Shown: piece by piece, positions 62,201 through 64,000 of the stretch
Position numbering within the stretch: the stretch's first letter is position 1
How the letters are laid out: every line of letters starts with the position of its first letter
Source: Asparagopsis taxiformis
Taxonomy: Eukaryota > Rhodophyta > Florideophyceae > Bonnemaisoniales > Bonnemaisoniaceae
NCBI GenBank assembly: GCA_030407315.1
Contig: JALQPE010000535.1
Location: forward strand, 1-64,000
Reading direction: 5' to 3'
DNA: 64,000 bases
Translations under genes and position numbers: made by a program
The notes under the pieces: model-generated
Database searches by the model: none
Told to the model about the DNA's origin: nothing
What the model saw: the letters and a program-made list of their open reading frames with translations, nothing else

Positions 62201-62596
62201 GCGAGCAAAGATGGAGCAGAAGAAAAGAGCAGTAGCGATGCGAAAGAGGAGAAGAGAAGCAGAGATGTGCTGCGATTGGACGTGAACTTCAAATCGAAAC
62301 TTCACCGAGTAGTGGTGCCTTCTACGATTGCGCAAGCAGCAAACAATGACACTACCGTTACTCGAAAGACTGTGGTAGTGGATAGAAGCACTCAAATTGA
62401 TGCTACTCTTGTTCGCATCATGAAAGCGAAGAAGCAATTAAGCCACAGTGAGCTGTTTGCAGAAGTGATTCAGGAGCTGTCATGCTCGTTCAAGCCGGAT
62501 CCGAAACTTATCAAGTCGAGACTGGAACGGCTGATCGACCAGGAATATATTCAGCGGGATAGCGATGACGCGCGGATGTACAAATACAATGCATAG
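59258..62596 (+). CDS. Cullin, with a ~240-residue insertion before the neddylation domain
   Basis: 1,112 residues; cullins usually have 740-800. The N-terminal helical repeats match the cullin repeat layout (YVRCWQSTLTYVKFMKRVLHHLQRFWIPEN). The cullin-homology part includes MGSTFTQRLNGMLKDV, TFGSTSYTFVVSTFQACVLLLFND and a winged-helix segment to ~765. Residues ~766-1005 are a Ser/Thr/Ala/Glu-rich disordered insert. The C-terminal neddylation domain follows (LDVNFKSKLHRVVVP, then DATLVRIMKAKKQLSHSELF), with the likely Nedd8-acceptor lysine at ~1056. It scaffolds a cullin-RING ubiquitin ligase. The subtype is unclear; it looks nearest to cullin-1. Confidence 0.9.
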   Translation: MPLSPSGQRISSTASSLRPAVPIASDGSVVDHELETRWESVRIRLTSILDQMNASGKPLRTMPQEWVHMYSDVARLYDQNDTLRKRRMYVYVRNFIRQLVLKQKDHLLPLSGPHLLSEYVRCWQSTLTYVKFMKRVLHHLQRFWIPENANTLKHDPVRPLDKLLMFYWREDLLSSLHSVVEVALSLIDDDRNSIPIDHDAVRGVVDNFVQLGTADSASPMDNQPPNSRIDHFARYNRQAASSTRSSTNTCGSQSPSDSENDPTPDSLPSLQLYHQVFEEDCLVRTRAFYKKEGARIVEGTDVGTFMRDIKARMADEETRVRRLLHPDSAPRVLRAVEDELIGNHKEYLQEQACRMVEHGPENNLKLVYGLLDRIENGLAPIRVFFVNHVRTEGIKLVRAHVDKLTGKEDMKHNLELIEQLIHLHRKHSNLVKRCFDGCQFIMISIDDAFRGFLNRSMGTLSLPNILAHFIDYILRNSKNSQRTCEEIAKNFVEVAPEKDALQSSSADEASSSLGSSSKFVAVRPREEDPRSQCLTEVVRLFMYLEEKDLFFEAHRRLFAERLLSTHDQEAEHEFVSKLKVQMGSTFTQRLNGMLKDVISSNETRKEFEKYITAKRQELPLLEESGVVSLDAESSIAIRTDFNAHVLSALHWPALKTCDLRVPPILKACQDSFEQFYMKDKETRVLKWVPALSTLHLKATFGSTSYTFVVSTFQACVLLLFNDRDELTVGEASKLLNISIDELKRHIRPLLVGKRCKLLQLEKAKESVTDPPETSQKDGVSAGTRKESTNEGHTKPDGTAEMGGERASDVDAIERPQADQSEARDTSPGSDVRTIAEESTGVTVQAGEDAPTSILPSSNTVGAPANAESAGSQPTAVGLSTGPVLMSDVASISQVAPNSATAANASSTRASIGNVASAFAPTPPVSLVLTVAEATSGMNERVGNESAVEINRGGAQANNTHSTEQGAVLKTREAADTAPSNEASKDGAEEKSSSDAKEEKRSRDVLRLDVNFKSKLHRVVVPSTIAQAANNDTTVTRKTVVVDRSTQIDATLVRIMKAKKQLSHSELFAEVIQELSCSFKPDPKLIKSRLERLIDQEYIQRDSDDARMYKYNA

Positions 62597-62737
62597 AGAG
62601 GGAGCGGGTAGATGGTAGGAGAGAGTTTAGTATTTAGGGGAGTAACTACTGGCAAGAAGTTTGCGTCGTTGTATGTATATATCTAACTTTGCAGTGTCGT
62701 ATTATCGCAAGTAGTTTACCTACGCAATTGGGAGAGA

Positions 62738-63277
62738 TTATTGAGGAGCGGAGATATCATAATTGGCGTCGGGGAGATCATCTGTGGCAACGATCATTGC
62801 AAACCAACCAATTTCGGATTGCGGACTAAAGTCTGCCGGTTGTTGATACATAGCGCCGGCGAAGACGGGCAAGTCCTCGAGATTCTTGCGTGTATCCAAA
62901 TGACCTCTGAGGACACGCTTAACGGAGAAGGGCGTTGCGTCCTGATCGAAGAAGCGTTCGATATCCAACAAGAGTTCGCCATCTTCAACCGAGTACTTCC
63001 ACGAAGCTTCAACTCTGTCCGGAACGGGGCCATCGGTACGACCAATGGTCAGCGTGCCGTCATCAGCCAAATACACGGCCGAAGTGCACGAGAGCGAGTC
63101 CTCGTCCTCCTCCAATTGATACGACTTGTTGGAAATCTTATCGACGGTAATCACGCAGCGCACGACGTTGCGACGCGCCGCCACGGCTTTACGCACAGCC
63201 GGCTGGCACAGCGGCGTGCGTGCTGCCGGGCGAACGCTGCGGCCAGAAAAAGTCGTTGTCGGTGCGAAAGCGTGCAT
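62738..63277 (-). CDS. Plastid-targeted protein of unknown function
   Basis: 179 residues. The leader MHAFAPTTTFSGRSVRPAARTPLCQPAVRKAVAARRNVVRC is Arg/Ala/Ser-rich with a phenylalanine near the start, typical of red-lineage plastid transit peptides. The mature ~135 residues are acidic and look beta-rich (ASWKYSVEDGELLLDIERFF, then KRVLRGHLDTR), ending in IGWFAMIVATDDLPD. The shape recalls small conserved plastid proteins of algae, but I cannot name a family with confidence. It converges with the cullin gene, 141 bp apart. Confidence 0.65.
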   Translation of the reverse strand: MHAFAPTTTFSGRSVRPAARTPLCQPAVRKAVAARRNVVRCVITVDKISNKSYQLEEDEDSLSCTSAVYLADDGTLTIGRTDGPVPDRVEASWKYSVEDGELLLDIERFFDQDATPFSVKRVLRGHLDTRKNLEDLPVFAGAMYQQPADFSPQSEIGWFAMIVATDDLPDANYDISAPQ

Positions 63278-63622
63278 GTTGGATGGGTGGGTGGGTGAGT
63301 GAGAGGAATCGATTGGAGTGTGCTACAAAGTGGAGGGCGAATGAGAGCAAGATTTAAAGAGAGACGACAAGTAGATTGCAAAGGATAATTGTTGCGTCTC
63401 AAGTCGAATCGCGGTGATGCGCGCGAGAAGCAACAGATACCACACAATGATGCGATTCACAGGCGTCGAATGGAGCACAAATATCTACAGATTTCCTCCG
63501 TTGTACCAATCAATCGCATGTGCCCGTTATACTTTGAGATGCATTGAGATCTCCCAATCGAGACACACGTGTACACGTGCTCTGTTTTCAACCATCAACT
63601 TTGTTGAAGCAGCTTTGTTTAT

Positions 63623-64000
63623 CTACCAAATATCGACTACAATGCCAGACCAGCTTTGGCTGCCGTTGTTGCGAATAGTACTGGTGAATGTGAGCGAATC
63701 ATCTACATCTGTCCACCGCATAATTGTCAAGTCCACCTTCCAGCCAAGCGCATGGCACACTTGGCGTTGTTGAATGACGACCCCTTGTCCCAACTGCTCG
63801 ATCTCGGTCTGTCCAAAGTCACCTTGTATACCGACTATCACTCTTGACAACGGCTTGTCTGTACTAGTTGTTTTCAGTCCCAGCCTGGTCGACGCGCCGG
63901 GCTGTAAAGATATGCCAATCGCGGGGGACACTGCAGGGCAGTTTGGCAAACTGTGTGTTTCAACACCTTGCGTCGCTTCACACGTCACTTGACCAACTCT
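63623..64000 (-). CDS. Partial protein, C-terminal end only (start beyond window)
   Basis: The frame is open from the right edge of the window to a stop at 63623, about 125 codons, with no ATG needed inside. The visible part has PGASTRLGLKTTSTDKPLS, then GIQGDFGQTEIEQLGQG, and ends WTDVDDSLTFTSTIRNNGSQSWSGIVVDIW. The last segment looks like a beta-sandwich with conserved Trp, as in extracellular or carbohydrate-binding domains, but that is only an impression. Overlapping short plus-strand frames are taken as shadows. Confidence 0.45.
   Translation of the reverse strand, partial: RVGQVTCEATQGVETHSLPNCPAVSPAIGISLQPGASTRLGLKTTSTDKPLSRVIVGIQGDFGQTEIEQLGQGVVIQQRQVCHALGWKVDLTIMRWTDVDDSLTFTSTIRNNGSQSWSGIVVDIW

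Overview
The window is nuclear DNA of a eukaryote, most likely a mesophilic red alga. Host genes are long, mostly single-exon and closely packed. Several predicted proteins carry plastid-type leaders. The tRNA-Leu gene appears to hold an intron in its D-loop, a habit known from red algal nuclear tRNAs. The species cannot be fixed from sequence alone.

Layout. Positions 1-29 kb are mixed and rich in mobile DNA. First come dispersed and tandem repeats (1-1.7 kb), then two convergent transposon-type ORFs (1.9-7.3 kb; the second looks like a Plavaka/KDZ-type transposase). A perfect 38-bp palindrome follows, then a 2-kb segment present twice in tandem (8.15-12.0 kb) with intron/micro-exon-like modules and a 43-bp minisatellite. 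Next are a gene-free stretch, a decayed Ty1/copia RNase H and a CpG-rich segment. A VioB-type ferritin-like gene (16.3-19.3 kb) is broken by three frameshifts and by a 4.45-kb Mutator-like element with ~883-bp terminal inverted repeats and a target-site duplication. After it come a small zinc-ribbon protein, a frameshifted mitoferrin, an MFS transporter, an inositol-monophosphatase-family enzyme and a coiled-coil protein with a plastid-type leader.

Positions 30-64 kb are a compact housekeeping block. It holds a secreted Cys-rich protein, an Ulp1-type SUMO protease, FEN1, PWP2, a 2,927-residue TPR protein with a CHAT/separase-like C-terminus, two small proteins, a membrane metalloprotease with a Cys-rich tail plus a tail-only neighbour, a TMEM14-like membrane protein, Listerin (LTN1), tRNA-Leu(UAA), a cullin, a plastid-targeted protein and a partial gene at the right edge.

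The genes do not form one pathway. Shared themes are ubiquitin-like modification (ULP1, LTN1, cullin), ribosome biogenesis and quality control (PWP2, LTN1), replication and repair (FEN1), and iron or metabolite transport (mitoferrin, MFS). Frameshifts cluster at 14-25.4 kb, while the very long ORFs elsewhere are intact. That points to a locally decaying or locally mis-assembled segment rather than a uniform error rate.
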